From: Martelella radicis
GTDB taxonomy: Bacteria; Pseudomonadota; Alphaproteobacteria; Rhizobiales; Rhizobiaceae
DNA: 64,000 nt
Direction of reading: 5' to 3'
Assembly: GCF_014196625.1 (NCBI RefSeq)
Contig: NZ_JACIDZ010000001.1
Location: 310,001-374,000 of the forward strand
The translations under genes and the position numbers were made by a program. Shown one piece after another: positions 16,385 to 25,710 of the stretch. How positions within the stretch are numbered: the stretch's first letter is position 1; each line of letters starts with the position of its first letter. The notes under the pieces were generated by a model. That model worked only from the letters and a program-made list of their open reading frames with translations, was not told the origin of the DNA and did no database searches.

Positions 16385-17047
16385 ATGAAGCTGGTGCTTT
16401 TTGACTGTGACGGAACGCTGGTCGACAGCCTGGCCATCATCCAGGAGACCATGGCCCGCACCTTCCGCGCCTTTGGCCATGACGCGCCCGACGAGCACGC
16501 CACGCGCGGCACGGTGGGACTGACGCTGGACGTCGCGATTGCCGGGCTGCTGGGCCGCGATCAGGTCGATCACGAATGCCGCGACATGATGGGCTACTAC
16601 CGCTCGCTGTTCGTTGAGGTGCGGCGCGACCCGGCCATGCAGGAGAAGCTTTATGAGGGGATCTCGGCCATGCTGTCGCATCTCTTCCTGCAAGACGATA
16701 TTCTGGTTGGCGCGGTCACCGGCAAGTCGCGGCGCGGGCTCGACCATATGCTGAAGACCCATGGCTACGCCGACAAGTTCATCACCACGCGCACGGCCGA
16801 TGATTGCCCCTCCAAGCCGCACCCGGCCATGGTGCTGGAATGCTGCGATGAGACGGGCATGCGGCCGGAGCAGGCGGTGGTGATCGGCGATACGGTATTC
16901 GACATCCAGATGGCGAAATCCGCCGGCGCCGGCGCTGTCGGCGTTTCCTGGGGCTATGGCGCGCCGGATGCGCTGAGACTGGCGGGGGCGGCGGCGATCG
17001 CCGAGACGCCGGATGACATTCTGAAATTCGTTCTGAAGGGTGCATGA
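16385..17047 (+). CDS. HAD superfamily hydrolase, second of a tandem pair
   Basis: 220 residues beginning MKLVLFDCDGTLVDS, with D7-x-D9, GAVTGKSRRGLDHML, CPSKPHPAMVLECC and VIGDTVFDIQMA. It is collinear with the HAD protein encoded just upstream and shares long identical blocks with it (DCDGT, TADDCPSKPHPAMVLECC), so the two arose by tandem duplication. This copy keeps the usual GTLVDS sequence and is probably the ancestral type, since rhizobia usually have one such gene between rluC and the ATP12 gene. The stop overlaps the start of the ATP12 gene. Confidence 0.9.
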   Translation: MKLVLFDCDGTLVDSLAIIQETMARTFRAFGHDAPDEHATRGTVGLTLDVAIAGLLGRDQVDHECRDMMGYYRSLFVEVRRDPAMQEKLYEGISAMLSHLFLQDDILVGAVTGKSRRGLDHMLKTHGYADKFITTRTADDCPSKPHPAMVLECCDETGMRPEQAVVIGDTVFDIQMAKSAGAGAVGVSWGYGAPDALRLAGAAAIAETPDDILKFVLKGA

Positions 17048-17793
17048 TGACCAATGATCCCATCCGCCGGTCGCAGGAACTGATGCGCGCCGAACTGCCG
17101 AAGAAATTCTACTCCGAGGCAACCATCGCCGCGGAAGACGGGGGCTTTGCGGTGAAGCTCGACGGCCGGCCGGTCAAGACCCCGTCGCGAAAGCCGCTGA
17201 TCCTGCCGACGGAGGCAGCAGCCGAACATGTGCGGGCCGAATGGCAGGCGCAGGAAAAGGTCATCGATCCGGCGAAGATGCCGATGACGCGGCTTGCCAA
17301 CACGATCATCGACGGCGTGGCCGTCAACGCCGGCGCGGTGTTCGAGGAAATCGTCAGCTATGCCGGCAACGACATGCTGTTCTATCGCGCGGAAAGTCCG
17401 GAGGAGCTTGTCGCCCGGCAGGCCGAGCGCTGGGGGCCGGTGCTTGACTGGATGGCCGAGGAATATGGCGCGCGCTTCGTGCTGGTCGAAGGGGTGATGT
17501 TTGCCGAACAGCCGGCGGAAAGCCTTCAGGCCTTCCGCAGGGAGCTCGAGCATCACCGGGCGCCGTTCGAGCTTGGCGCCTTGCATGTGATGACGACGCT
17601 GACCGGTTCGGCACTGGTGACGCTGGCGCTGGCGCGCGGCCGCCTGACGCTGAACGAAGCCTGGGCGCTCGGCAATCTCGAGGAAGACTGGACGATCGAG
17701 CTCTGGGGCCATGACGAGGAGGCCGCCCGCCGCCGCGCCAAGCGGTTCGAGGACATGCAGGCGGCGCACGATTTGTTCGTGGCGCTGGGGTAG
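17044..17793 (+). CDS. ATP12 family chaperone (F1 ATPase assembly)
   Basis: 249 residues that match the ATP12 family over their length: FYSEATIAAEDGGFAVKLDG, VKTPSRKPLILPTEAAAEHV, ANTIIDGVAVN, SYAGNDMLFYRAESPEELV and a C-terminal NEAWALGNLEEDWTIELWG. In mitochondria Atp12 holds the alpha subunit of F1 ATPase before assembly; the alphaproteobacterial proteins are thought to do the same. Two start codons, 17044 and 17047, follow each other; the first overlaps the stop of the HAD gene. A 9-bp palindrome lies about 45 bp downstream. Confidence 0.92.
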   Translation: MMTNDPIRRSQELMRAELPKKFYSEATIAAEDGGFAVKLDGRPVKTPSRKPLILPTEAAAEHVRAEWQAQEKVIDPAKMPMTRLANTIIDGVAVNAGAVFEEIVSYAGNDMLFYRAESPEELVARQAERWGPVLDWMAEEYGARFVLVEGVMFAEQPAESLQAFRRELEHHRAPFELGALHVMTTLTGSALVTLALARGRLTLNEAWALGNLEEDWTIELWGHDEEAARRRAKRFEDMQAAHDLFVALG

Positions 17794-17839
17794 AGCTGGG
17801 GGCAGGGCTTAGGTGCTTCGAAGCGTCTTTTTCCCTCTG

Positions 17840-17862
17840 ATCTCCCCCTCAAGGGGGGAGAT
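17840..17862. terminator. Palindromic repeat between convergent genes, possible bidirectional terminator
   Basis: ATCTCCCCC (17840-17848) and GGGGGAGAT (17854-17862) form a perfect 9-bp stem with a 5-base loop. It resembles the repeat at 7361-7379 and sits between the ATP12 gene (plus) and fghA (minus), which converge here. Confidence 0.5.
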
Positions 17863-17928
17863 TATGGGTGGCAAGGCTCCCAATAACCTACCAATGGCTC
17901 ATGCTCGACGGCACTGTTCGGCGGTCAC

Positions 17929-18759
17929 TCACACCCGCTCCGCATGCCAGCGCAGGTGATCGTCCATGAAGGTGGAGATGAAGTAGTAGGAATGGTCGTA
18001 GCGCTCGTGCATTCTCAGCGTCAGCGCGATGTCCGTATCCTTGACCGCCGCCTCGAACAGCCAGGGCTTCAGACCTTCCTCGAGAAAACCGTCGGCCGTG
18101 CCCTGGTCGATCAGGAACTCGGGAAAGCGGGCGCCGGCGGCAACCAGTGCGCAGGCATCATGCTTGCGCCACACATCCGGGTCCGTGCCGAGATATTTCT
18201 CGAACGCGCCCTGCGCCCAGGGCGACGTCGTCGGTGAGACGATCGGGGCGAAGGCCGAGCAGCTCTTGTAGCGGCCCGGATATTTCAGCGCGAAGGTCAT
18301 GGCGCCATGGCCGCCCATGGAATGGCCGAAAATGCCCTGGCGATCCATGTCGGCGCGGAAGCTGCCGGCGATCAGCGCGGGCAGTTCCTTCGTGATATAG
18401 GTTTCCATCTGGTAGTTCAGCGCATAGGGGCTTTCGGTGGCGTCCACATAGAAGCCCGCGCCCTGGCCGAGCTGCCAGTTGGTCAGCGAATCGGGAACGT
18501 CCTTGCCGCGCGGGCTCGTGTCCGGGCAGACGATGATCAGGCCGAGTTCCGCGGCCATGCGGCGATATTCGCCCTTTTCCATTACATTGGCATGGGTGCA
18601 GGTAAGCCCCGAGAGATACCAGAGCACGGGGCAGGGGCGTTCGGTCGCCTGCGGCGGCACGAAGACCGCGAAGGTCATCTCGCAATTGCAGGCTTCCGAA
18701 TCATGGGAAAAGACGCCCTGCATACCGCCAAAAGCGGTGTTTTCGGACAAAATGTTCAT
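17929..18759 (-). CDS. fghA: S-formylglutathione hydrolase
   Basis: 276 residues of the esterase D family. The nucleophile is S147 in GHSMGGHGAM. The acid and base are expected in FLIDQGTADGF (an Asp near 224) and MHERYDHSYYFI (a His near 257). The segment LSGLTCTHANVMEKGEYRR is characteristic. It hydrolyses S-formylglutathione to formate and glutathione, the second step of glutathione-dependent formaldehyde oxidation. The first step is encoded by the class III alcohol dehydrogenase at 20391-21518 on the same strand, with three small genes in between. Confidence 0.96.
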   Translation of the reverse strand: MNILSENTAFGGMQGVFSHDSEACNCEMTFAVFVPPQATERPCPVLWYLSGLTCTHANVMEKGEYRRMAAELGLIIVCPDTSPRGKDVPDSLTNWQLGQGAGFYVDATESPYALNYQMETYITKELPALIAGSFRADMDRQGIFGHSMGGHGAMTFALKYPGRYKSCSAFAPIVSPTTSPWAQGAFEKYLGTDPDVWRKHDACALVAAGARFPEFLIDQGTADGFLEEGLKPWLFEAAVKDTDIALTLRMHERYDHSYYFISTFMDDHLRWHAERV

Positions 18760-18779
18760 GTCTGTCTCCTTCGAAGAAT

Positions 18780-19439
18780 TCAGGCAAAGAGTGCAACCGC
18801 ACCGCTGACGGCGGCGGCAAGAAGCACGGTGTTGAAGAAATAGGAAAAGACGGCGTGCAGCAGGTTGCGCCGCCGCATCACCGAGCTGGTAATCGCGATA
18901 TCACCGGTTTGCGCCGTCATGCCGATGCCGAAGGCAAAGCACAGGAAGTCATATCCGCCCGGTTGGGGCACGCCGGGAAAGTCGAGACCGCCCGCAACGC
19001 CGTCGCCGCCGGCCTGACGGTCGGGCCGCCAATACATATGGGCGTAATGGATTGCCGCCATCGTATGGATCGTCGCCCATCCGGCAACCACGGACCCGAA
19101 GGCGAGGATGAGTTTTGCAAGGCCCGCATCCGTCTTGTGATGGAGCACCACGAACAATGCGACGATCGCAACGACAACCGTCAGCAATGTGACGACGATA
19201 ATGACCGGCGCCGGGGCATCGTCATTGGCCGCCCGCTTCTTGAGGTATTCGCCCGTCATGTCCGGCAAGTGGATGAAAACGACCACCAGATAGGTGATAT
19301 AGAAAACAATATTCGGAATATCGATTCCGAGATGCGGGATCCAGATCGATGCGGGCGCGATCGACAGCAAAGCGGCAATTGCCGCCAGCGCAAACGGGCC
19401 ATGGCGATGGTGCAGTGCCCGTTCGAACGACAGTTTCAT
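18780..19439 (-). CDS. DUF1345 family integral membrane protein
   Basis: 219 residues with about five hydrophobic segments. The segments ITYLVVVFIHLPDMTGEYLKK, WATIHTMAAIHYAHMYW and a C-terminal FAFGIGMTAQTGDIAITS are characteristic of DUF1345 (COG4291). The ATG at 19439 is chosen because it starts a basic MKLSFERALHHRHG leader before the first membrane helix. It is placed between fghA (20 bp away) and a UPF0178 gene within the formaldehyde operon, but nothing in the family links it to formaldehyde. Function unknown. Confidence 0.85.
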   Translation of the reverse strand: MKLSFERALHHRHGPFALAAIAALLSIAPASIWIPHLGIDIPNIVFYITYLVVVFIHLPDMTGEYLKKRAANDDAPAPVIIVVTLLTVVVAIVALFVVLHHKTDAGLAKLILAFGSVVAGWATIHTMAAIHYAHMYWRPDRQAGGDGVAGGLDFPGVPQPGGYDFLCFAFGIGMTAQTGDIAITSSVMRRRNLLHAVFSYFFNTVLLAAAVSGAVALFA

Positions 19440-19477
19440 ATCCGCTTTTCCCGAATTTAGGATCCCAGACCGGGCTA

Positions 19478-19918
19478 TCACGCCTTGGCGCGCCGGCAAA
19501 GCCGTTCCATGGTCTGCAGGAAGGCCGAACGGTCCTTCGGCGAAAAGGCGGCATTATAGCCCTTGCTCTCGCCGGTTTCGCGCAGGTGCTGGCCGAGATC
19601 GCGCATGGCGCGGGCCATGCCGATATTGGCTTCATCGAAAAGCCGGCCGGTGGGCCCGGTGACGAGCGCGCCAGCGGCAACACAGCGCTCGGCAAGCGGC
19701 ACGTCGGCGGTGATCACGATATCCCCGGCAACGGCGCGCTCGGCGATCCAGTCATCGGCGGCATCGAAGGCGCCGGAGACGATGATATTGCGGATCATCG
19801 GATCGCGCGATGGTCTGAGCCCGGAATTGGCGACGAAGGTGACCGGCAGGCCGTGGCGCTCGGCAACCTTGATCACCTCGGTCTTAACCGGGCAGGCATC
19901 GGCGTCGACATAGATCAT
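19478..19918 (-). CDS. UPF0178 (YaiI/YqxD, DUF188) family protein
   Basis: 146 residues. The N-terminus MIYVDADACPVKTEVIKVAE with its cluster of aspartates and the segments VANSGLRP, DDWIAERAVAGDIVITADVP and YNAAFSPKDRSAFLQTMERL define UPF0178, a PIN-like fold with acidic residues that may bind a metal. The biochemical role is not established. The ATG overlaps the stop of the upstream GNAT gene (ATGA). Confidence 0.93.
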   Translation of the reverse strand: MIYVDADACPVKTEVIKVAERHGLPVTFVANSGLRPSRDPMIRNIIVSGAFDAADDWIAERAVAGDIVITADVPLAERCVAAGALVTGPTGRLFDEANIGMARAMRDLGQHLRETGESKGYNAAFSPKDRSAFLQTMERLCRRAKA

Positions 19919-20390
19919 CCAGCGGCTTCCGTCTGGGTTCTGGCAGCATCGCGAAGCATGTCGATATGCGGGATGCCGTCCTCGAGATACTCTTTCGACA
20001 CGGCCTCGAAGCCGAAGCCGGCGTAGAACCGCTCGAGATGGGCCTGGGCGGAAATCGCGATCGGCGTATCGGGCGCCAGTCTTTCGCAGGCGGCAATGGC
20101 TTCGCTCATCAGTCGCTCGCCGAGCTTTTGTCCCCGATGGGAGGGCGCGACGACGATGCGCCCGATGCGCGCCTGCCTGGCCGTTCCAGGGGCGAAGATG
20201 CGACCGTAAGCGACCGGCTTGCCGTCTTCCAGAAGGCGCAGGTGAAGCGCATCGGCGTCCTTGCCGTCGAGCTCGGGATAGGGGCAGTTCTGCTCCACCA
20301 CGAAGACATCGACGCGCAATTTCAGCACGTCATAAAGTTCGCCCGCAGTGAGCGCGTCCATGCGGGCGATATCGACGGTGAGCGATGACA

Positions 20391-20391
<1 letters not shown>
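19915..20391 (-). CDS. GNAT family N-acetyltransferase, ElaA-like
   Basis: 158 residues. YDVLKLRVDVFVVEQNCPYPELDGKD near the N-terminus is the ElaA signature. IGRIVVAPSHRGQKLGERLM is the acetyl-CoA-binding motif A (Q/RxxGxG/A variant RGQKLG), and QAHLERFYAGFGFE is the C-terminal GNAT block. Substrate unknown. Its ATG shares one base with the stop of the class III alcohol dehydrogenase (TGATG) and its stop overlaps the UPF0178 start, so all are co-translated. Confidence 0.9.
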
Positions 20392-21518
<1,127 letters not shown>

Positions 21519-21723
21519 CGGTGTCTCTCCATATCGCCTTTGTTATCCGTCAATCTTTGGCATGGCCGCTCGCTGATCCGCAAGCACAAGTCTGCGTGAT
21601 CGGCCATTTCTCTGTTCATCGCGCCCTGCTGTCGTGCAGACTGGCACTTTTGCCCGGTTTTGGCTATGAAGGGAGGCAAGAACCGGAAAATCCGGCACGC
21701 CCAACGGGATGGAAAGGCCGACA

Positions 21724-22113
21724 ATGATGGAAGAGGAACTTTACGGCGACGATACGCTGGGGGGACGGCTGCTCGCCGCCCGCGAGCGCGCCGGATTAAG
21801 CCTGGCGGACCTCGCCGGTCGCCTGGGGGTGACGCGCGAGACGGTGAGAAACTGGGAGTGTGATCGCTCCGAGCCATCGCTGGAACGGCTCGTCAGGATC
21901 GCGGGCCATCTGAACGTTCGTCCGCTCTGGCTGATTTCCGGGGATGAGGAGAAGCTCCGTTCGACCAGCCGCCAGATCGGATTGAACCTCAAGGACGTCG
22001 TCATCGAGGTCAACCATGTCGGCCACGCGGGTCGCTATCCCGATGCGATCACGCGGCCGCGCCGTCCCGGACCGTTCGGCTTTACCGTAACCGGCGGACG
22101 AACGCTGCACTGA
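21724..22113 (+). CDS. XRE family helix-turn-helix transcriptional regulator
   Basis: 129 residues. The helix-turn-helix lies at about residues 13-65: GRLLAARERAGLSLADLAGR, then LGVTRETVRNWECDRSEPSL, ending with IAGHLNVRPLWLISGD. The remaining C-terminal half has no recognised domain and is rich in Arg/Pro/Gly (RPRRPGPFGFTVTGGR). The ATG at 21724 follows GGAAAGG; an ATG at 21709 is also in frame. It diverges from frmA by about 200 bp and converges on lipB with only 4 bp between the stops. Target genes are unknown; control of itself or frmA is possible. Confidence 0.85.
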   Translation: MMEEELYGDDTLGGRLLAARERAGLSLADLAGRLGVTRETVRNWECDRSEPSLERLVRIAGHLNVRPLWLISGDEEKLRSTSRQIGLNLKDVVIEVNHVGHAGRYPDAITRPRRPGPFGFTVTGGRTLH

Positions 22114-22117
22114 AGCC

Positions 22118-22837
22118 TCAAGGCTGGTCCGGCGCTGTCGCGCCGAAGACCTCCTCGAAGGCCTTCTTCAGACAGATGTCGACGTCTTCCATCGTCACCG
22201 TCAGGCCGAGATCGATGAGACTTGTGACGCCGTATCCGGAAATGCCGCAGGGCACAATGCCGCCGAAATGTTCGAGCTCGGGTTCGACATTGATCGACAG
22301 GCCGTGGAAGCTGACCCAGTGGCGCAACCTGATTCCGATCGCCGCGATCTTGTCTTCCGCGGGCGAACCATCGGGAAGGGGCGGGCGCTCCGGTCGTTTC
22401 ACCCAGACGCCGACGCGGTCCTCGCGCCGCTCGCCGCGCACATTCATCATATCAAGTGTCTTGATGATGGTTTCCTCGATCGCCGCGACGAAAGCGCGGA
22501 CGTCGCGCCGCCGTCGCTTCAGGTCGAGCATCAGATAGGCAACCCGCTGGCCGGGACCGTGATAGGTATATTCTCCGCCGCGTCCGGTCTCGTAGACGGG
22601 GAAGCGGTCGGCGATCAGAAGGTCGCTGGCATTGGCGCTGGTGCCGGCCGTATAGAGCGGCGGATGCTCGACCAGCCAGACAAGCTCGTCCGCCTCGCCG
22701 CGGGCGATCAGATCGACCTGCCTCTCCATTTCCGCAAGCGCTTGCGGGTAGGGGATAAGGCCGTCCGAGACGCGCCACCGGACCGGCGGCGCGCCGGCTT
22801 CGGCATGCATCAGAAAATCGATTTCGCGTCGTTCCAT
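22118..22837 (-). CDS. lipB: Lipoyl(octanoyl) transferase
   Basis: 239 residues. The LipB motifs are visible: [58 protein letters not shown] and [17 protein letters not shown] with the catalytic Cys. It moves octanoate from acyl carrier protein to the lipoyl domains of target proteins such as GcvH (encoded at 12307-12672) and the 2-oxoacid dehydrogenases (pdhA begins at 63426). It is convergent with the XRE gene. Confidence 0.97.
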   Translation of the reverse strand: MERREIDFLMHAEAGAPPVRWRVSDGLIPYPQALAEMERQVDLIARGEADELVWLVEHPPLYTAGTSANASDLLIADRFPVYETGRGGEYTYHGPGQRVAYLMLDLKRRRRDVRAFVAAIEETIIKTLDMMNVRGERREDRVGVWVKRPERPPLPDGSPAEDKIAAIGIRLRHWVSFHGLSINVEPELEHFGGIVPCGISGYGVTSLIDLGLTVTMEDVDICLKKAFEEVFGATAPDQP

Positions 22838-22967
22838 GGCTTAGTCCTTCGGCCTTCTCCTTGCAGATTTCGGACCCGGCGGCAAGGCGAAAGCGCGGAG
22901 GCAAACCGGCGGCCATCGGACGCCCAAAAGTTTCTCCCGCAGAAATGAAAAAAAACGGTCACAGACG

Positions 22968-22996
22968 CTTGTGCGCTGAGAAGGCTTTTGCTACAT
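22968..22996 (+). promoter_or_regulatory. Putative promoter of tRNA-Leu
   Basis: CTTGTG (22968-22973), a 17-base spacer and CTACAT (22991-22996) match the alphaproteobacterial CTTGAC-N17-CTATAT type at most positions. Transcription would start near 23003, about 30 bases before the mature tRNA. Confidence 0.6.
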
Positions 22997-23031
22997 GCAG
23001 CGGCGCCGGCACAAACCGGCCCTACCACGAT

Positions 23032-23116
23032 GCGGTCGTGGCGGAATTGGTAGACGCGCAGCGTTGAGGTCGCTGTGGGGCAACCCGTGGAAGTTCGAGT
23101 CTTCTCGACCGCACCA
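23032..23116 (+). tRNA. tRNA-Leu, anticodon GAG
   Basis: GCGGTCG at 23032-23038 pairs with CGACCGC at 23106-23112 to make the acceptor stem, followed by A and an encoded CCA (23114-23116). The D arm contains AATTGGTAGACGC, the anticodon loop TTGAGGT has the anticodon GAG, and the long variable arm plus GTTCGAGTC T-arm are as in a class II leucine tRNA. An integrase gene begins about 130 bp downstream, so the 3' end is probably an attachment site. Confidence 0.97.
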
Positions 23117-23119
23117 AAA

Positions 23120-23140
23120 AACAAGCCTGTTAGGCTTGTT
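23120..23140 (+). terminator. Hairpin after tRNA-Leu
   Basis: AACAAGCCT (23120-23128) and AGGCTTGTT (23132-23140) form a perfect 9-bp stem with a 3-base loop directly behind the tRNA. Only a short T stretch follows, so it is a modest terminator candidate. Confidence 0.55.
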
Positions 23141-23249
23141 TAAGTCTATGTTTTCTTTCACCAAATAATCCTAGCTGTCTGTTGTGATTGCAATAAGCGC
23201 TCTTTCTGTGTAACAAAAACTGTATCAAAACGTGACACAGGGTGCCGAA

Positions 23250-24608
23250 ATGGCGGTCAGGAAGGGTGAGGATCCGGACAGGTATTTGCACTTGCGCGCG
23301 GGCATTTATGCCTATGTGCGCCGGGTGCCAAAACGGCTTGTCGGGCTTGATGATCGTGCACCTGCCGTGCGCATCTCGCTGGGCACGAGAGACCTTTCCG
23401 AAGCCCGTGCGAAGCGGGATATCCACGAAGAAGCTGACAATGCGCTGTGGGCCTCGATGCTGGCCGGCGGCGATAGCGCCCAGGCTGATGCCCGCTACAA
23501 GGCTGCGGTGGCGCGCGCCCATGCATTGGGCTTTTCCTATCGCACCACTGCCGAGATCCTCGCGAGCGAGTCGGGCGCGATGATATATGAGCGGCTGATG
23601 ACGCTTTCGAAGCTGCCGGTCGGTGGGCTGGAGGCTGCTGCTGTGGCAGGCCTTGAAAAGCACCCGCGCGTGCGCATCTCCGAAGCCTTCACCGTTTATA
23701 CCGAGGAGATCGCCGCGCCGGAACTGACCGGCAAGAGCGACTTCCAGAAGTTCTCCTGGCTGAAGGTGAAGCGCCGCGCGCTCAACAACTTCATCGCCGT
23801 AGTTGGCGACAAATATATCGACGAGATCAGCCGGCAGGATGCGACGGCCTTTTATAATTACTGGCTGGCCCGGATTGCGCCAAAAACAGGCAAGGCCACG
23901 CACACAGCCTCATCGGGCAATCGCGATATCGGCAACCTGCGCAAGCTGCTTTCCGAATACCACCGCTATCGCGGCATCGACGATGTGAAGAACCCCTTTG
24001 CCGGGCTTTCCTTTTCGCAGAAGGTGAAGACATCGCGTCCGCCTTTTCCGACAGACTGGATCATCAGGCGGATCCTCGCGCCCGGCGCTCTTTCCGGGCT
24101 CAATGACCAGGCACGCGCGATCGTGCTCACGCTGATCGAGACCGGCGCGCGGCCGTCGGAGATCTGTAATCTGACAGCCGAAATGATTCGGCTGAATGAC
24201 GACGTCGCCCATATCCTGATCGAGCCGCGATCCGATCCTGACGATCGGCGCGAGATAAAGACGGCATCATCGATCCGCGCCGTGCCGCTGGTTGGCGTTG
24301 CGCTTGCGGCCATGCAGCAGCACCCGCAGGGCTTCCCGCGTTACAAGAACAAGGAATACGGGCTTTCCGCCGCGCTGAACAAGTATTTCAGGGAGCACAA
24401 GCTGTTTCCCTCGTCGCGCCACAAGATCTATTCGTTCCGTCATTCCTTCGAGGACCGGATGAAAGAGGCGGGGATCGATACGGAACTCAGGATGATGATC
24501 ATGGGCCACGCAATCGACCGACCGCAATATGGTTCGGGCGGGTCTCTGGCCTGGAAGAAGGCGGCTCTAAAAACGGTAGAGCTCTTCCCATTCTGTGCTA
24601 ATTCTTAG
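23250..24608 (+). CDS. Tyrosine-type site-specific recombinase/integrase
   Basis: 452 residues. The N-terminal part (HLRAGIYAYVRRVPKRLVGL, RISLGTRDLSEARAKRD) is the DUF6538-like arm-binding region of phage-type integrases. The catalytic domain has R301 in TGARPSEICNL, K337 in EIKTASS, R397 in YSFRHSF, H420 in MGHAID and the nucleophile Y427 in RPQYGSG. The box II residue normally His three before R397 is Tyr (Y394), a variant that occurs in this group. Start at the ATG at 23250; a GTG at 23232 is in frame. It lies just behind tRNA-Leu, its likely integration target. Catalytic residues are intact. Confidence 0.92.
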   Translation: MAVRKGEDPDRYLHLRAGIYAYVRRVPKRLVGLDDRAPAVRISLGTRDLSEARAKRDIHEEADNALWASMLAGGDSAQADARYKAAVARAHALGFSYRTTAEILASESGAMIYERLMTLSKLPVGGLEAAAVAGLEKHPRVRISEAFTVYTEEIAAPELTGKSDFQKFSWLKVKRRALNNFIAVVGDKYIDEISRQDATAFYNYWLARIAPKTGKATHTASSGNRDIGNLRKLLSEYHRYRGIDDVKNPFAGLSFSQKVKTSRPPFPTDWIIRRILAPGALSGLNDQARAIVLTLIETGARPSEICNLTAEMIRLNDDVAHILIEPRSDPDDRREIKTASSIRAVPLVGVALAAMQQHPQGFPRYKNKEYGLSAALNKYFREHKLFPSSRHKIYSFRHSFEDRMKEAGIDTELRMMIMGHAIDRPQYGSGGSLAWKKAALKTVELFPFCANS

Positions 24609-24643
24609 TTGGATCGCGTCGGTATGCAACCACAGGAAATCTT

Positions 24644-25334
24644 ATGGCTTTCGTGAAGATCAGTACAATTGCGGCAGCAATAATAACAGCATGTGCTGGA
24701 ATTGTAACGGTTTTGGCTTTTGTATCCGTAAAACCCCTCGAAAAAATGTCTATAGTCGTTTCTGATATCACAAGTGACGGAGATACAAAATGTTACTTTG
24801 GTGTAGCCATCCGTAGATGGAAGCGATGCTAAGGTCGAAGATATTCCAAGATTAATTGGTAGTGTTGTTTACATGAATTTTTTGGCCTTAACTGAGGTTA
24901 GAAGGTCAACTACCGATGAAGTATTTTTTGATTCGACGTTTGGTCGTTGTCATCTCGGAGTGCAAAATCGCACTGAATGGGAGCGTATGACCGGTGAGTT
25001 AGCATCGGACGAGCTTTCTGACTACTTTGATATTTCCACTAGCGGAAGGATATATTTGGAGTGGGAAGATTCATTTGTAGACGGGACAATAAATTTCATA
25101 ATTCCGAACAATTCGAGCGAGTTCATTACAATAAATAGTTGCGAGGGCCACTGCTTTAGGCTTGTTGGTCCTGTCCGGCTTCGTATGCTTTATAACGAAG
25201 AGGGGTATGTTGGAGTACAGCTTTCACCGGTAAACATTTACCAGAATGCTGATTTGAACGCTCGATATGATTGTAGGATGAGAGTCAACGATTCTGACTT
25301 CGGGTTTCTTTCTTCGCTATTTTGCGCGCTTTAA
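24644..25334 (+). pseudogene. AT-rich hypothetical membrane protein gene broken by a frameshift
   Basis: Two open frames follow each other: 24644-24832 (62 codons; MAFVKISTIAAAIITACAGI, a membrane anchor) and one open from 24807 onwards to 25334 (first ATG at 24873). The second frame reads smoothly upstream of its ATG as PSVDGSDAKVEDIPRLIGSV, and a one-base change near 24795-24806 would join both into about 229 residues. This suggests a frameshifted gene or a sequencing error. The joined protein would have one N-terminal transmembrane helix and a soluble beta-rich domain with several cysteines. No family is recognised. The base composition is much more AT-rich than its neighbours, as expected for island cargo. 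Confidence 0.6.
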
Positions 25335-25464
25335 TGAGATGTGTTGATCTTTGAAAAATCCAAACTATATCGCCCAATTTTCGTCGCCTTTCCGATGTTT
25401 GAGTTTACTTGTAGCAAGAATAGTAAAGTTATATTATTCTATTCTGTTTTCACAGCCGCATTCA

Positions 25465-25710
25465 CTATCCGGCGTCTGTTTGTCCACCCACCCGTGAGAC
25501 GTGACGCTGCGCTATCCGTTCCCGTGCGGCCTCGAAGATGGACCGGTTCTGCCGACGCTTTTCCAGTTGGCCTTCCATCCAGGCATAAAGATCGAGCAGC
25601 GGCACGGCCTTGTCGCCGCGCGCGACGATTTCTTCGGCAAGCCGGTCGAGCGCCTTCTCGATCTCGGCGACCGAAACATATAGCGGAATGTCAGAGGGCT
25701 GGCCGCTCAT
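25465..25710 (-). CDS. Hypothetical small protein of the tRNA-Leu element
   Basis: 81 residues beginning MSGQPSDIPLYVSVAEIEKA. It is predicted to be helical and charged (LDRLAEEIVARGDKAVPLLD, EKRRQNRSIFEAARERIAQR). No family recognised. Its ATG overlaps the stop of the upstream gene (ATGA), a sign of real translation coupling, and codon use is GC-rich like the chromosome. It is probably island cargo. Confidence 0.55.
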   Translation of the reverse strand: MSGQPSDIPLYVSVAEIEKALDRLAEEIVARGDKAVPLLDLYAWMEGQLEKRRQNRSIFEAARERIAQRHVSRVGGQTDAG

